Below are positions 54,856 to 63,781 of a stretch of DNA of 64,000 nt, piece by piece. The position numbers were made by a program, and so were the translations under genes. Source of the DNA: Mycolicibacterium lutetiense. GTDB lineage: Bacteria; Actinomycetota; Actinomycetes; Mycobacteriales; Mycobacteriaceae. Location of the stretch: positions 248,001-312,000 of the forward strand of contig NZ_JAGIOP010000002.1 of the NCBI RefSeq assembly GCF_017876775.1, read 5' to 3'. Below the pieces are notes generated by a model, which was not told the origin of the DNA, ran no database searches, and saw nothing but the letters and a program-made list of their open reading frames with translations. The first letter of the stretch is position 1. Every line of letters begins with the position of its first letter.

Positions 54856-55830
54856 GTGGTTGTGCAGACCCTGATCGACTTTGACCGTGCGCCGGTTTTC
54901 GCCATCCCGACCATCGAGCCGGTCGCCGGGCTCTCGATGCGCGAGGGCATGCTCATCGAGGGGCCGCAGGGCTGGGGGGAATTCAGCCCGCTGCCGCATG
55001 AGCCCGCGCTGGGCCGCTGGCTCACGGCGGCTATCGAGCCAGGGACCGTCGGCTGGCCCGATCCGGTGCGTGGACGAGTACCCATCGCGGCCACCATTCC
55101 CGCTGCCGTCGACGCCGCGCGGGCGCGCGATATCGCCGCCGCATCGGGTTGTCGGACCGCGGCGGTCGAGGTCGGTGTCGGGGGATTGGCCCAGGACATC
55201 GAGCGGGTCCGGGCCGTGCGCGACGGGCTCGGCGCGGATGGCGCCCTCAGATGTGACGCCAAGGGGCGGTGGGATCCGGACACCGCGGTCACCGCCATCG
55301 CTGCTCTCGATCGCGCGGCCGGCGGACTGGAGTTCATCGCGCAGCCGTGCCCCACGATCGGTGAGCTGGCGCAGGTGAGGCGCCGGGTCGAGGTGCCCAT
55401 CGCGGCCGGCGAGTCGATCCGCGAATCCGACGATCCGATGGGTCTGCGGCTCGGCGAGGCAGCCGACATCGCCGTACTCGCGACGGGGCCGTTGGGCGGG
55501 GTCCGGCGCGCGTTGCGCGTCGCCGAGGCCTGCGGGTTGCCCTGCGTGGTCACCTCGACGCTGGAGACGACCATCGGACTTGCGGCGGGGCTCGCGCTGG
55601 CGGGCGCGCTACCCCAGTTGGCGTTCGCGTGCGAGCTGGGGACCAGGGGATTTCTCGCCGGCGACGTCGTCGCGGATTCGCGTTCCCTGGTCGCGGTGGA
55701 TGGCTACCTCCCCGTCGCGCCGATGCCCCCGGAGCCGCAGCGCGACCGACTCGAGCAATACGCCGTGATCGACCCGGCCCGGCTGGCGTGGTGGCGCGAG
55801 CGCCTCCAGAGTGCCATTTCTGCCTCCTGA
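54856..55830 (+). CDS. MenC-like enolase-superfamily protein lacking catalytic residues
   Basis: The product has 324 residues and aligns along its length with o-succinylbenzoate synthase (MenC; compare Rv0553), keeping GWGEFSP, RVPIAATIPA, RRRVEVPIAA and LGGVRRAL. Yet catalytic positions are changed: the KxK pair is A103 and E105, the second metal ligand is A162 (IAQPC for LEQPC), the third is G185 (AAGES for AADES), and the final Lys is A209. Only D134 remains. Without lysines and two of three Mg2+ ligands, dehydration is not expected. A GTG start is used. Real MenC must lie elsewhere. Confidence 0.85.
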   Translation: MVVQTLIDFDRAPVFAIPTIEPVAGLSMREGMLIEGPQGWGEFSPLPHEPALGRWLTAAIEPGTVGWPDPVRGRVPIAATIPAAVDAARARDIAAASGCRTAAVEVGVGGLAQDIERVRAVRDGLGADGALRCDAKGRWDPDTAVTAIAALDRAAGGLEFIAQPCPTIGELAQVRRRVEVPIAAGESIRESDDPMGLRLGEAADIAVLATGPLGGVRRALRVAEACGLPCVVTSTLETTIGLAAGLALAGALPQLAFACELGTRGFLAGDVVADSRSLVAVDGYLPVAPMPPEPQRDRLEQYAVIDPARLAWWRERLQSAISAS

Positions 55831-55859
55831 ACTGCACTGATGTCGTTTCAGGGGAGATC

Positions 55860-55904
55860 ATGCAGGACCGGGAGCAGCAACCTTCGCCGAACAGATTCAA
55901 GTAG
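55860..55904 (+). CDS. Putative 14-codon leader ORF
   Basis: An ATG at 55860 with GGGGAG 3 nt upstream encodes MQDREQQPSPNRFK and stops at 55904, 86 bp before the next gene. It may be a leader peptide or chance. Confidence 0.25.
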   Translation: MQDREQQPSPNRFK

Positions 55905-55990
55905 CGCACTACGCATGTGTGCGACGTGGCGGCAACTCGAGAATCGACTGCGTCAGCTACCGCTGGCGGGAAGATCCAACGGAGGATGCC

Positions 55991-56314
55991 ATGTCGTTGT
56001 TCGCGAAGCTGTCGGAACTCCGGGCCGTAAAGACCCAGGACTCCGGTGGGACCGACGCGCTCAGTATCAGCCGAGCTGACGGGTTTCAGTTCAAGGCTGT
56101 CTCGATGTGCCAGGGGGATGTGGTGGATCTGGACCGACTGCTGCCGTTCGACGGCCAGTTGGAGATCGTATTGAGGGAGGTGGACCTGCGTACCGACGAT
56201 ATGGAGGATGTCGGCTCGATCTTCATCCGCTCGGACGAGCTGGGGCGGGGAGAGCTCACCCGGCAGTTCTGTGGCGCAGGCGCACTGTACGACCTCACGT
56301 ACAAGGTCATCTGA
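55991..56314 (+). CDS. Conserved small protein of unknown function
   Basis: The product has 107 residues, soluble, predominantly beta-looking (FDGQLEIVLREVDLRTDDMEDVGSIFIRSDEL) with two cysteines (SMCQGD and RQFCGAGA). GGAGG lies 6 nt before ATG 55991, so this start is preferred to 55919. It has no recognisable motif; the convergent neighbour is an APH-type kinase 3 bp away. Function is unknown. Confidence 0.7.
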   Translation: MSLFAKLSELRAVKTQDSGGTDALSISRADGFQFKAVSMCQGDVVDLDRLLPFDGQLEIVLREVDLRTDDMEDVGSIFIRSDELGRGELTRQFCGAGALYDLTYKVI

Positions 56315-56317
56315 GCG

Positions 56318-57211
56318 TCAGTCCTGCACCGCCTTGGCAATCGCCACACATCTGGTGAGCCAGTCTGCGTCGGGTTCGGGCGTTTCGGTCAGCTCCCACA
56401 TCGCGTTGTGCACCATCCGTACGATCACCCAGGCTCGGGCCCGTTCGCCATCCAGGCCGGCCGCGTCGACCAATGCTGAAAACCGGCGCCTGACACCCTC
56501 GCGAACATAGCCGGCCAGCTCATCCCATCGGTTCCACAACATCGGCGCGAGCTCGTAATGCGGGTCGCCGTTCATCGGCTTGGGATCGATCAGCAGCCAT
56601 GGCTCGCGGTCAGCGGCGAGGACGTTCTCGTAGTGCAGGTCGCCGTGGATCAGGGTGCCGGTGGCGTCGGGATCGGTGGCGAGATCCCTGCCGAGGGTGA
56701 TCGCCTGCTCCACCAGCCGCCGTGGAACCGGGGCGTTGCGGGGGAGTCGCGCCAGGTCGGCGTTCCACCGCGCGGTGTATTCGGCGAGTGACCGCAGCTG
56801 GGGCAGGGGCGGCACATGAATTCGGCCGTACAGATCGGCGACGATCTCGCATGCCTCGATGTCCCAGAGCTCGTTGAGGTTTCGGTGGTGCAGCCGTTCC
56901 AGCAGCATCGTCCGACGGTGCGGGTCGGCGCGCAGCAACCGCACCGCGCCGGCGCCCGCCCACCGGCGCAACGCCAGGTGTTCGTGTTCGGACTCGTCGT
57001 CGGGAAATGCGGCCTTGAGAACTGCGGGCACACCCTCATCGGTCCGTACCGGCAGCACGATCGAGCAATAGCCGTGAAGCGCGGTCCCGTCGGGGTGCAG
57101 ATCCCACTCGTCGAATTGGTCCCGGATCGTGCGCGGCAAGCCATCGACCCACGATTGCCACTGCGGCCCGCGCCGGGCCATCGCGCGCACGGCCTCGGGC
57201 AGATCGGTCAT
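56318..57211 (-). CDS. Aminoglycoside phosphotransferase-like kinase (APH(6)/hydroxyurea kinase type)
   Basis: The product has 297 residues. The kinase core has TLIHGDLHYENVL (catalytic Asp in HGD...N) and LLIDPKPMNGD (metal-binding Asp). The N-terminal lobe contains VLPVRTDEGVPAVLKAAFPDDESEHE. Similar enzymes phosphorylate streptomycin or small polar antibiotics. ATG 57211 (MTDLPEAV) is preferred over the extended frame. The gene stands beside tpx (divergent, 62 bp). Resistance activity is inferred, not certain. Confidence 0.85.
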   Translation of the reverse strand: MTDLPEAVRAMARRGPQWQSWVDGLPRTIRDQFDEWDLHPDGTALHGYCSIVLPVRTDEGVPAVLKAAFPDDESEHEHLALRRWAGAGAVRLLRADPHRRTMLLERLHHRNLNELWDIEACEIVADLYGRIHVPPLPQLRSLAEYTARWNADLARLPRNAPVPRRLVEQAITLGRDLATDPDATGTLIHGDLHYENVLAADREPWLLIDPKPMNGDPHYELAPMLWNRWDELAGYVREGVRRRFSALVDAAGLDGERARAWVIVRMVHNAMWELTETPEPDADWLTRCVAIAKAVQD

Positions 57212-57273
57212 CGTGCCCCATCGTCGCACCCCGGCGCGCCCGCGCGGCATCCGGTTTTGACAGACTGTGCCCT

Positions 57274-57765
57274 ATGGCACAGATAACTCTCAAGGGAAAC
57301 CCCATCAACACGGTCGGCGACCTGCCCGCTGTCGGTAGCCCGGCCCCGAGCTACTCGCTCGTCGGCACCGATCTCGGCGCCGTCAGCAGCGATCAGTTCC
57401 AGGGCAAGCCAGTGGTGCTGAACATCTTCCCGTCGGTCGACACCGGGATATGCGCCGCCAGCGTGCGTGCCTTCAACGAGCGCGCGGCGAACGGCGGCGC
57501 GACCGTCGTGTGCGTGTCGAAGGATCTGCCGTTCGCACTCAGCCGTTTCTGCGGCGCCGAGGGGATCGAGAACGTCGTCACCGCGTCGACGTTCCGTGAC
57601 TCCTTCGGAGAGGATTTCGGAATCACCATGGCCGACGGTCCGATGGCCGGTCTGTTGGGACGCGCCGTCGTCGTCGTCGGTGCCGACGGCAACGTGGTCT
57701 ACACCGAACTGGTGCCCGAGATCGTCCAGGAGCCCAACTACGACGCGGCGCTGGCCGCGCTGTAG
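57274..57765 (+). CDS. tpx: Thiol peroxidase Tpx
   Basis: The product has 163 residues and is nearly colinear with Mtb Tpx (Rv1932). Peroxidatic Cys is C60, resolving Cys is C93, and C80 is also kept. The usual TPVC motif reads TGIC (P58 replaced by G). It reduces hydroperoxides and peroxynitrite using thioredoxin. A perfect 13-bp hairpin follows. ATG 57274 has no strong ribosome site. Confidence 0.95.
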   Translation: MAQITLKGNPINTVGDLPAVGSPAPSYSLVGTDLGAVSSDQFQGKPVVLNIFPSVDTGICAASVRAFNERAANGGATVVCVSKDLPFALSRFCGAEGIENVVTASTFRDSFGEDFGITMADGPMAGLLGRAVVVVGADGNVVYTELVPEIVQEPNYDAALAAL

Positions 57766-57774
57766 TAGTCGTCC

Positions 57775-57812
57775 CCGTTCTTCGCCGGCGCCTGCGCGTC
57801 GGCGAAGAACGG
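57775..57812. terminator. Bidirectional 13-bp hairpin between tpx and tenA
   Basis: CCGTTCTTCGCCG (57775-57787) and CGGCGAAGAACGG (57800-57812) are perfectly complementary around a 12-nt loop. It starts 10 bp after the tpx stop and ends 24 bp from the tenA stop. Confidence 0.7.
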
Positions 57813-57835
57813 TACGGGCAACCGGTGGGCCGCCC

Positions 57836-58519
57836 TCAGATGGGCCATTGTTCGCGGCGATGAGCCGCGTCGAAGAACATCCATTCGTATTTCGCCGTGA
57901 CCTCGAAATGAGTTCGTGCGGCGGCCTCGTCCGCCCCGCCCAGTGTCGGTCCGACTCGATCGGTCAGGGCGAGCACTTCAGAAACCGTGGCGGCGAATTC
58001 GTCGCCGCCGTAGCTGTCGATCCACCGCTGATAACGCCGATCCGGTGATCCGCGTTCCAGTAGCGCCGCCCCGACCCGGGCGTAGATCCAGTAGCACGGC
58101 AGCACCGCCGCCAAGCCTTCGGCGAAAGTGCCGCCGTAGGCGGTGGCCAGCAGATAGCTCGTGTAAGCGCGGGTCGTCGGTGCGACCGGCGTCGCGTTCA
58201 ACATCTCGATATCCAGCCCCAACTCCGGGAGCAGTTCGCTGTGCAAACCCAATTCGACATCGAAGACCTCGGCGGCATGCCGGGAGAACATCGCGGTGTC
58301 GGCCAGGGCGGGGGCCTTGGCGGCGACGATGGCCAAGGCGCGGGCATAGTCGCGTAGGTAGTGGACGTCCTGTGCCACGTAGTGGGCGAACGCCGCGTCG
58401 TCGAGGCTGCCGTCGGTCAGGCCGGTCAGGAACGGGTGCGCGAGGATCGCGGTGAACGTCGGTTCGATCGGCTCCCACAGTCGGGCCGACCAGGATTGCG
58501 GATGTTCGTCGGGGTGCAT
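57836..58519 (-). CDS. tenA: TenA-family thiaminase II / aminopyrimidine aminohydrolase
   Basis: The product has 227 residues, all helical. Family residues are present: Asp in HYVAQDVHYL, Tyr in TRAYTSYLL, Cys and Tyr in LPCYWIYARVG, and Glu in TAKYEWMFFDAAH. The enzyme salvages thiamine pyrimidine from degraded thiamine. No TPP riboswitch is seen in the upstream 267 bp. It is convergent with tpx and divergent from ripD. Confidence 0.9.
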   Translation of the reverse strand: MHPDEHPQSWSARLWEPIEPTFTAILAHPFLTGLTDGSLDDAAFAHYVAQDVHYLRDYARALAIVAAKAPALADTAMFSRHAAEVFDVELGLHSELLPELGLDIEMLNATPVAPTTRAYTSYLLATAYGGTFAEGLAAVLPCYWIYARVGAALLERGSPDRRYQRWIDSYGGDEFAATVSEVLALTDRVGPTLGGADEAAARTHFEVTAKYEWMFFDAAHRREQWPI

Positions 58520-58786
58520 GCCACCATCGTGTCAGGTGATCGGCAAACGCGGTTACCCCTCTCTACATACCCTGTACCACAACCGTTTTCGGGGTGGTGC
58601 TGTCAAACCGGACCGGCTGCAAGCGCTTTGCCTCGGGTAACCGTTGGGTCACGGTACTGCATCTGATCGATCTTGTGCCCCATGCTAATTGGGCAAATCG
58701 GTTACTCGGCGGTACAAATGGTTGACCCGGCTGACAACGACCAGCGGTCGGTGTCTCCTTTTGCTGGTCGAGAGAGTTGATGTTCG

Positions 58787-59419
58787 ATGAGACGTACCTT
58801 TGCCCTGCTGTTCGGTCTGGCATTCCTGGTAGCGGCTCCCGGACTGGCCGGCGCCGCACCGATCGAACGCCCGACCGGCAACCAGCAATTTATCGACCTT
58901 GTGATCGCGCGCGCGATGTCGCAGCGCGGTGTGCCCTTCAGCTACGGCGGCGGGGACATCAACGGGCCGACCCGTGGCGTCGCCCGCAGCCTCCCGGCCC
59001 CGGGTCTGCTTCCGACGACGACGCCGCCGCTCGCGGGCGGACTGACCCCGGGTTTGTCGACCCCCGCGCTCGCCGCCCCGGTCGCTCCGGTTGCCCCGGT
59101 CGCTCCGGGTTTCGGACTTGCGCCGGATCCCTCGGCGAATGTGGTCGGATTCGATGCCTCCGGACTCATCGTCTATGCCTTCGGCGGGGTCGGGGTGAAG
59201 ATGCCGCGGTCGTCCGGTGAGCAATACAAGGTCGGGCAGAAGGTGCTGCCCGCCCAGGCGCTGCCCGGTGACCTGATCTTCTACGGACCTGAGGGCACCC
59301 AGAGCGTGGCGCTCTACCTCGGCGACAACCAGATGATCCAGGGCACCGATCCCGCCGTTGCGGTCACACCGGTGCGCGGCGAGGGCATGACCCCGTATTT
59401 GGTCCGCATCATCGCCTGA
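58787..59419 (+). CDS. ripD: RipD-like non-catalytic NlpC/P60 protein
   Basis: The product has 210 residues. A signal peptide ends at AGAAPI (residue about 24). The NlpC/P60 domain has the catalytic Cys replaced by Ala (GFDASGLIVYAF) and the His replaced by Ser (GTQSVALYLGDN), as in M. tuberculosis RipD (Rv1566c), which binds but does not cleave peptidoglycan. A Pro/Ala/Val-rich insert (residues about 68-105) lies in the middle. Its upstream 267 bp has an inverted repeat TGCCC-N10-GGGCA (58676-58695). Confidence 0.93.
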   Translation: MRRTFALLFGLAFLVAAPGLAGAAPIERPTGNQQFIDLVIARAMSQRGVPFSYGGGDINGPTRGVARSLPAPGLLPTTTPPLAGGLTPGLSTPALAAPVAPVAPVAPGFGLAPDPSANVVGFDASGLIVYAFGGVGVKMPRSSGEQYKVGQKVLPAQALPGDLIFYGPEGTQSVALYLGDNQMIQGTDPAVAVTPVRGEGMTPYLVRIIA

Positions 59420-59496
59420 GTCCATACTCGTGCGCCGGGGCAGCCCAACCCTTCCGTAGGGTTTGACCCGTCGACGAGGAAGGGCGCACCGCACCG

Positions 59497-60555
59497 ATGG
59501 AACAGATACCCGCGACTGCGCGGACCGTATTTCCCGGCATCAGCTCGCGGGCCTGGGAACATCCGGCGGACCGGACCGCGCTGACCGCGCTCCGTCGGCT
59601 CAAGGGCTTCGATCAGATCCTCAAGGTGCTGTCGGCGATGCTGCGTGAACGCAAGCACCGGCTGCTGTATCTCGCCAGCTCGGCGCGGGTGGGTCCACGC
59701 CAGTTCGCCGATCTTGATGCGCTGCTTGACGATTGCGTGCAGGTGCTTGACGCTCCGGTGCGTCCGGAGATGTTCGTGATTCAGTCGCCGGAAGTCAATG
59801 CGTACTGCATCGGCATGGATGATCCGTTCATCGTCATCACCTCGGCCATGTACGACCTGATGTCGCACGACGAGATGCGTTTCATCGTCGGCCACGAACT
59901 CGGGCACGCACTCAGCGGCCATGCCGTGTACCGCACGATGCTCAATCATCTGCTGCGGCTGGCCTCGTCATTCGGCTTCATCCCGCTCGGGGGCTGGGCG
60001 CTGCGGGCGATCGTCGCCGCGCTGCAGGAATGGCAACGCAAATCCGAACTTTCGGGGGACCGCGCGGGGCTGTTGTGCGGACAGGACTTCGACACGGCGA
60101 TTCAGGTCGAACTGAAGCTGGCGGCGGGCAGCCATCTCGAGAAGCTTGACACACAGGCGTTCCTCGCCCAGGCGCGTGACTATGAGGCGACCGGAGACAT
60201 GCGTGACGGGCTGCTCAAACTGCTCAACCTGGAGTTGCGCACACATCCCTTCTCGGTGCTGCGGGCGGCGGCGCTGACGAAGTGGGTTGATACCGGCGGA
60301 TACGGCGCGATCATGGCCGGTGACTATCCGCTGCGGTCCGACGACGACACGGCGAGCTGGAACGACGACGTCAGTGCGGCGGCGCGCCACTACAAGGACG
60401 GCTTCGACCAGTCCAACGATCCGTTGATCCGCGGGATCCGGGATGGCGTGGGCGGCGTCGTCGACGGAGTGGGGCAGGCCGCGACGAGCGCCGCCGACGC
60501 GATGGGCCGCAAGATCTCCGAGTGGCGCCGCAACACCGGGGCGAACGACCAATAG
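59497..60555 (+). CDS. M48-family metallopeptidase
   Basis: The product has 352 residues. HELGHALSGH (near residue 133) is the zinc motif, with the third ligand Glu in KSELSGDRAGLL, and the substrate-side motif EVNAYCIGMDDPFIVITSAM. There is no signal peptide, and only a weakly hydrophobic stretch follows HELGH. The C-terminal 50 residues are Gly/Asp-rich. Such proteases process or degrade membrane or misfolded proteins. A membrane protein gene follows by 55 bp. Confidence 0.88.
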   Translation: MEQIPATARTVFPGISSRAWEHPADRTALTALRRLKGFDQILKVLSAMLRERKHRLLYLASSARVGPRQFADLDALLDDCVQVLDAPVRPEMFVIQSPEVNAYCIGMDDPFIVITSAMYDLMSHDEMRFIVGHELGHALSGHAVYRTMLNHLLRLASSFGFIPLGGWALRAIVAALQEWQRKSELSGDRAGLLCGQDFDTAIQVELKLAAGSHLEKLDTQAFLAQARDYEATGDMRDGLLKLLNLELRTHPFSVLRAAALTKWVDTGGYGAIMAGDYPLRSDDDTASWNDDVSAAARHYKDGFDQSNDPLIRGIRDGVGGVVDGVGQAATSAADAMGRKISEWRRNTGANDQ

Positions 60556-60610
60556 CGGTCCGATGGGTGGTAGCCGTCGGATCAACGGTAAGCCCCTAGA
60601 CTAGGCGGTC

Positions 60611-61393
60611 GTGGGCATCCTTTTTGGCTTCGCGCCGTGGATCATCTATTGGGTACTCGTCGGCAATGTGCCGTTCCTCGTCGCCGTACTGGTGGCGCTC
60701 GTGGCGGCGATCGCGACATTCGTGATCAGTCGGATCTCGGGGGAGCCGGGGCGCACCCTCGAGGTCGGTGCACTCGCGACGTTCATCGTGCTGACGATCT
60801 TGACCCTGGTGCTGAGCCAGGACGTCATGGAGCGCTGGATCCAACCGTTGAGTACCGCGGGAATCTTCCTGGTCGCGTTGGTCGGTCTACTGCTCGGCAA
60901 GCCGTTCGTGCTGGAGTTCGCCGCGGCGGGCCAACCGCCTGGAGTCGTGGAAAGCGACCTGTTCCAACGGATCGTCAAGATCCTGACCTGGATCTGGGTG
61001 GGCGCATTCGCCGGGATGACGATCTCCTCGGCAATTCCGCCGATCGTGCAGGGTGACGCCACGATTCTGGACACCAAGACTCCGCTGTCGTTCATCTGCT
61101 ACTGGGTCATCCCGTTCATCCTGCTGGGCCTGGCCGCGCTGGCCTCACGCGTCCTGCCCGACCGAATGACGGCCGGCATCAACGACATTGTGCGGAAGAC
61201 GACCTTCGTGGCGTTCTCCGAGGCCGAGATCGACCAGCTCTACTACCTGGCTCAAGAGCACGCCAATCGCGAGGTCGGCGCCGGGCAGGAGGCCTACGAC
61301 GTTCGGGTCGGTGGTTCGGGAACGCCGTTGGTCGGCGATGAATCCCGAATGTCGTGGCCCTCGACGTACAAGGTGCGCGACCGCAGGAAGTAG
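60611..61393 (+). CDS. Multi-pass membrane protein of unknown function
   Basis: The product has 260 residues with about six hydrophobic helices (first WIIYWVLVGNVPFLVAVLVALVAAI) and a soluble C-terminal 90 residues (DRMTAGINDIVRKTTFVAFSEAEIDQLYYLAQEHANREVG). GTG start. It follows the M48 peptidase by 55 bp and probably shares its transcript. I recognise no family. Confidence 0.75.
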   Translation: MGILFGFAPWIIYWVLVGNVPFLVAVLVALVAAIATFVISRISGEPGRTLEVGALATFIVLTILTLVLSQDVMERWIQPLSTAGIFLVALVGLLLGKPFVLEFAAAGQPPGVVESDLFQRIVKILTWIWVGAFAGMTISSAIPPIVQGDATILDTKTPLSFICYWVIPFILLGLAALASRVLPDRMTAGINDIVRKTTFVAFSEAEIDQLYYLAQEHANREVGAGQEAYDVRVGGSGTPLVGDESRMSWPSTYKVRDRRK

Positions 61394-61397
61394 CAGT

Positions 61398-62084
61398 TCA
61401 GCGCGCCGGCATCATTCCCAACAGGCCGAACATCATGACGACGCCAGGCAGCAGGTTGGTCACCTGGTGGGCGATGATGCTGCCCCACAGACTGTCGGAG
61501 TACAGCCGCGCCAATGCAATTGGGATGGCGACGACCAGCAGCAGCGGAGCCCGCTCGAGTTCCAGGTGGGCCAAGGCAAATACGAGGGTGGACACCATCA
61601 TCGCCACGATGCGTCCCCAGCGTTGCTCGAGCGCACCCCACAGCAGTCCGCGGTACACCACTTCTTCGCAGATGGGTGCGATGAACGCGACGAGCAGTAG
61701 GACGGTCACCGCCAGGGGCCACCCGGTCCGAACGCCTTCGTAGACCCCGCCGACGGCGGAGGTCGCGTCGGGTCCGACGATCGACTGGTACAGCAACGCG
61801 GCCGGCAGTGTGACGAACAGCCCGCCGATGCCGAATGCCAACCCGAGACCGACTGCACGCCAGGACCATTGCCATCGAAAGTCGATGCGGGCGCCGTTGC
61901 CGCGCCATCTCGCGATGGCGACGGCCAGGGCCGCGGCGACGAGTGTGGGCACCCCGATCGCGAGGGTGATCAACCAGGCCGGCGGCGGGCCCGGCGGCGC
62001 GAAAAGACCGAACGCGACCGAGGTGAGCAGATAGGCGGCCTCGACGAAGACGAACGCGCCGAGTCCCCAGCGATGGGCGATCAC
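61398..62084 (-). CDS. CPBP intramembrane metalloprotease (CAAX-protease-like)
   Basis: The product has 228 residues and about seven membrane helices. The catalytic motifs are EEVVYRG, FALAHLELER and HQVTNLLPG, as in Abi/CAAX-type intramembrane proteases. Members process membrane proteins or are immunity-type. GTG 62084 is used. It overlaps neither neighbour; 4 bp separate it from the convergent membrane protein gene. Substrate unknown. Confidence 0.85.
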   Translation of the reverse strand: MIAHRWGLGAFVFVEAAYLLTSVAFGLFAPPGPPPAWLITLAIGVPTLVAAALAVAIARWRGNGARIDFRWQWSWRAVGLGLAFGIGGLFVTLPAALLYQSIVGPDATSAVGGVYEGVRTGWPLAVTVLLLVAFIAPICEEVVYRGLLWGALEQRWGRIVAMMVSTLVFALAHLELERAPLLLVVAIPIALARLYSDSLWGSIIAHQVTNLLPGVVMMFGLLGMMPAR

Positions 62085-62200
62085 GTGGCTTCGAAGCTGC
62101 GCATGGCTTGACGGCGAGCGTCACGCTCGAAGCCGGGAGCCGCCCTGAAGCTCAATCCAAACCCCATGAGCGCCTCCTCTTTTGGTATTGCTCGTCGCGG

Positions 62201-63778
62201 TCAGCGAAAGGTCTCGGCCAGCGCCGCGCTGATCTGGCCGATCCGATGATCAATCCCTAATCCGCAGGGTGCGAATTGCCACACATTGTGCGTCCACGGG
62301 TCGCACAGCGACGCGCCCTGGTCATCGACCGGCAGGTGCAGGCAATGTTCGGCGATATCGCGAAGCACCGGGGTCGGCGCGATGGTGTCCCATTGCGGGT
62401 CACCGGTGAACACCAGCGACACGTTGGCGCCGTCGGCCATGTTGATCAGACTGACCACATCGGAGTAGGCCTCGGCGGGCATGGCGTATCCGAAATCAGC
62501 GATGAGCACCACGCCGCCGGCCGGCACTGCTTCGCCTGCCTCGCGTCGCAGCGTCGCCAGATCGGCCTGCTCGATCAAGTGCTGCAACCGGCCCACAACC
62601 TCGCCGGGTTCGGTCACCACCGGGCGTGGCATGTGCGCGGCCAGCGGCTGCCACAGTGGCCGCAGGCCTCCTGATATGTCGATGATGTCGAGTGTGGGAG
62701 CGGCATGGGTCACCGCGGCCAGCAGCCGCAACACCAGCGACGCCGCCACCGGTGCCGCAGCCGAAGACTCGGTGCTGTCAAGCCAAATTGGGCGCCGCAG
62801 CGGTGCCGACACGCAAAACGGGACGGTGAGCGAACCGACGTCGGGCACGGTGACTGTGCCCACCCGGATCCCGTTGCTGGGTGCACGCACCGCCTGCGAC
62901 CACGTCGGAGCCTCCCACGGGGCCAGCGCCGACGGTAGCTCACCGTCGAGGGCGACCAGCTCGGCGCTCAGGTGCGCTGCGTCGCGCTGGTAATCGCCCT
63001 GGGCGCGGGCCATGAGCTCGTCATGGCGGTGTTCGGCGGTTTTGAGCGCATCCTGGGCCGCGGCGGTGTTTCGGGTGGCCGGATCAGCGATGGCGGCCGA
63101 CATCTCGGTGTCGCGACGCTCCTCGGCGAACCCGCGCGCGGCCAGCAGCGCCGAGGTGATGCGGGCAGCGTCTTCGTGGATCATCGCGAGTCGTTCGAGG
63201 GGATTGCTGTCACCGAGCGGTTCGATCGGTGCGTGCATGGCACCCGCGGGGGGCACATGTGCGACCGCGGGAATGACCGGCGGGGCGGTGGTTGCCGACG
63301 CCGATTCTGCGGTGGCAGGCAGGTTGAGATGGTGGGCGCCGAGCAGCTCGCCCAACCCACCCGAATAGCCTTGCCCGACGGCGCGGACTTTCCACCGGCC
63401 GTCTCGACGGTAGAGCTCGAAACAGACCATGGCCGGATGGATCTGGGCCCCGATGTTGAAGGCGATGTCGTCGGCCTCGCCGGTCAACCGGCAGGTCAGT
63501 TCGGAATGTGTCGACGGGTCGGTGGCGATGCACAACACGCGCGCGACGTCGGGGTCGAGCGCGTCGATGCGGATGTCGACCGCGCCGGTGTGAGCCAGGG
63601 TCACACCGGCGGGACGCACCACATGCACAGTGGACACGAAATGATCGGCCGTCGTCGCACGTCCGTGCTCGTCGAGCAGCAATGCAGCCACTCCACCGAT
63701 TTGACCGGCGACCTCGAATCGCAGATTGCGTTGCGACAGTGCATGATTCTGGCCTGCCACGAGCGTGTCCACTGTCAT
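62201..63778 (-). CDS. TerD-domain protein fused to FtsK/HerA-like domain without P-loop
   Basis: The product has 525 residues. Residues 1-160 are a TerD domain (FNIGAQIHPAMVCFELYRRDGRWKVRAVGQGYSGGL). A coiled-coil linker (about 205-285) follows, then a C-terminal region (VGTVTVPDVGSLTVPFCVSAPLRR..., then AGGVVLIADFGYAM as a Walker-B-like strand) that resembles the FtsK-like domain of tellurium-associated ATPases; no Walker A motif is visible. TerD proteins take part in membrane-linked stress and metal response. The next TerD gene ends 3 bp away, so these form an operon. Confidence 0.78.
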   Translation of the reverse strand: MTVDTLVAGQNHALSQRNLRFEVAGQIGGVAALLLDEHGRATTADHFVSTVHVVRPAGVTLAHTGAVDIRIDALDPDVARVLCIATDPSTHSELTCRLTGEADDIAFNIGAQIHPAMVCFELYRRDGRWKVRAVGQGYSGGLGELLGAHHLNLPATAESASATTAPPVIPAVAHVPPAGAMHAPIEPLGDSNPLERLAMIHEDAARITSALLAARGFAEERRDTEMSAAIADPATRNTAAAQDALKTAEHRHDELMARAQGDYQRDAAHLSAELVALDGELPSALAPWEAPTWSQAVRAPSNGIRVGTVTVPDVGSLTVPFCVSAPLRRPIWLDSTESSAAAPVAASLVLRLLAAVTHAAPTLDIIDISGGLRPLWQPLAAHMPRPVVTEPGEVVGRLQHLIEQADLATLRREAGEAVPAGGVVLIADFGYAMPAEAYSDVVSLINMADGANVSLVFTGDPQWDTIAPTPVLRDIAEHCLHLPVDDQGASLCDPWTHNVWQFAPCGLGIDHRIGQISAALAETFR

Positions 63779-63781
63779 GTC

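Noticed and set aside
58520..58600. A TPP riboswitch for tenA.
   Set aside because: No CTGAGA or ACCTGATC-type thi-box sequence is present on the minus strand.
58520..58786. A c-di-AMP (ydaO) riboswitch upstream of the RipD-like gene, as seen for some actinobacterial wall-hydrolase genes.
   Set aside because: The expected conserved blocks (GGGGTGAAT and the GAACCCG-CAG region ending in GTAGGC) are absent; only a short inverted repeat is present.
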